Of a stretch of DNA of 64,000 nucleotides, positions 62,886-64,000 are shown in pieces. This stretch comes from Apostichopus japonicus (taxonomy: Eukaryota; Echinodermata; Holothuroidea; Aspidochirotida; Stichopodidae), in contig NC_092568.1 of the NCBI RefSeq assembly GCF_037975245.1, positions 17,939,001 to 18,003,000 of the forward strand, written 5' to 3'. The translations under genes and the position numbers were made by a program. Each line of letters starts with the position of its first letter. Positions within the stretch are counted from its first letter, which is position 1. The notes beneath the pieces are model-generated. The model did no database searches. It was not told where the DNA came from and worked only from the letters and a program-made list of their open reading frames with translations.

Positions 62886-64000
62886 TGGACAACCGATGAA
62901 TCAATTGTCACTTTGAACTTGGGCGACTGTAGCCTATAGTATAGGCTAAGCCTAACATACAACTAAATTATCAATACAGTTGCGAGACCATAGGTGCAGC
63001 CCCTCAAGTGGACTTGAAAAGTGATTAACCAGGGAAAGAGGGCCCAGCTTGGTTCAGACTGCAAACAGGCTTCGCTGACGTCAGTCTTTGTTACAGAGTT
63101 CATACTCGTTCACTTGCTGCCTAATAGAGGACTACTTTAGTACGGTACCCTAAACTAGTTGAGCAGAATCTTATCAGCTACTTCGGATGTCAATGACAAA
63201 CCACACTCTCAAGTGTCAAAGAGATTGTAGGAACTATCATCATGACACTAAAATGTGCCTGCCCATAAGCTGGTTCATTATCATTGTACAACATTTGGAG
63301 ATGGGAGACGCCATGAAGAGAATTTCTTGATCGCATTTAACACAACTTCCATGCACTGACAGTGTCATTCGGAAATGCTTACAAACCTGCCATGCCTGCA
63401 TCATTATTATTACCAACGTGGAAAGAAGTCGGCTACTGCATTAACATCAGAGAAAGTTGGATCTCCTGCATGGAAACTAGGCTAGAAGAGGTTCGACACA
63501 AGACTGGATGGTGTCTAGCCCATGTTAGTCATCGTAACAGTGAACAGCCTAGTCTGTCTTCAATCTCTTTGTTTCTGTGGAATGAAGTTTCCAAATGTAG
63601 GAGTGGCCCTCTAAGTTCAAAACATTGATAACTTTAATAAAGCAAAACCTTTAAGTGATTAAATTTCATGTTGCTCTGCAATAGTTTGTTTTTCTTTGCA
63701 CACATTCATGGTATAGCACGTCCTATAAGATCTACTTTTATGTATATGTTGTACTTGGTTCCTGAATCACTTCTCTTATTCTTCAAAATGTAGTGAAATG
63801 AAATGTTGTGATGGAAAATTTAGAATTGTTGGTAGCTGTTTAATGTGAATACTGCAAAGGTACCCTGAAGATTGATGTCTGTGATTTAGTTAGTCAAGAA
63901 ACATAGGGGTTAAACTCAGGACCAACATTTGTTATGTTTACATTGATGAAGAACAATTCGCATTCATTTGTATTATTCCATATTCACATGAACTTATGTT
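62886..64000 (+). other. POP7 3' flank with candidate poly(A) signal
   Basis: After the POP7 stop, AATAAA occurs at 63636-63641 and is the first canonical poly(A) signal downstream, implying a 3' UTR of about 0.75 kb. An 88-codon open frame at 63362-63628 has no family features and lies inside this presumed UTR. Nothing else is recognised up to the window end. Confidence 0.4.

Noticed and set aside
63362-63628. 88-codon open frame downstream of POP7
   Set aside because: No domain or family features and placed within the likely POP7 3' UTR.

Overview
The window is eukaryotic, from an intron-rich, transposon-rich animal genome with no prokaryotic features. GC content is low, introns are long with GT-AG boundaries, and intergenic DNA holds many hAT-type MITEs, Merlin, LINE, THAP/P-like and tRNA-SINE relics. 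Protein similarity and repeat style suggest a marine invertebrate deuterostome, plausibly an echinoderm. That placement is an inference, not a proof.

The dominant gene is EIF2AK4 (GCN2, the amino-acid-starvation eIF2alpha kinase) on the minus strand. I placed 36 coding exons from the start codon at 61178 down to 23638. They join in frame at every junction to 4835 coding bases (1611 codons plus 2 bases). Domain order is RWD, charged linker, pseudokinase, eIF2alpha kinase with a split insert, HisRS-like domain and C-terminal domain. Only the short last coding exon (about 18 residues in the human protein) was not found. Head to head with it, 1.3 kb away on the plus strand, is the intronless RNase P/MRP subunit gene POP7 (62490-62885).

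Region by region: 1-3.4 kb carries a broken two-exon Merlin transposase with a hAT MITE in its intron. 5-14 kb holds a plausible but incomplete plus-strand gene with an HMG-like exon and a GTF2I-like repeat split over two exons. The same stretch holds a 2.15 kb hAT-type element (with a LINE fragment inside), a second hAT MITE and a recurrent GTGGTGGGACGGAAT motif. 14-23.6 kb is mostly non-coding, with a 30-bp palindromic mini-element, a tRNA-like SINE, a hammerhead-like repeat and a 39-bp minisatellite of 17 copies. 23.6-61.2 kb is GCN2 with introns full of minisatellites. 55.7-60.0 kb is a 4.35 kb nested element flanked by a perfect 8-bp target duplication, with two self-complementary arrays inside it. 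62.5-64 kb is POP7 and its 3' flank.

The most unusual pattern is in GCN2. In several introns the tandem array starts almost at the 5' splice site, and in three introns the duplicated unit includes the splice donor itself, in two of them with adjoining coding sequence.
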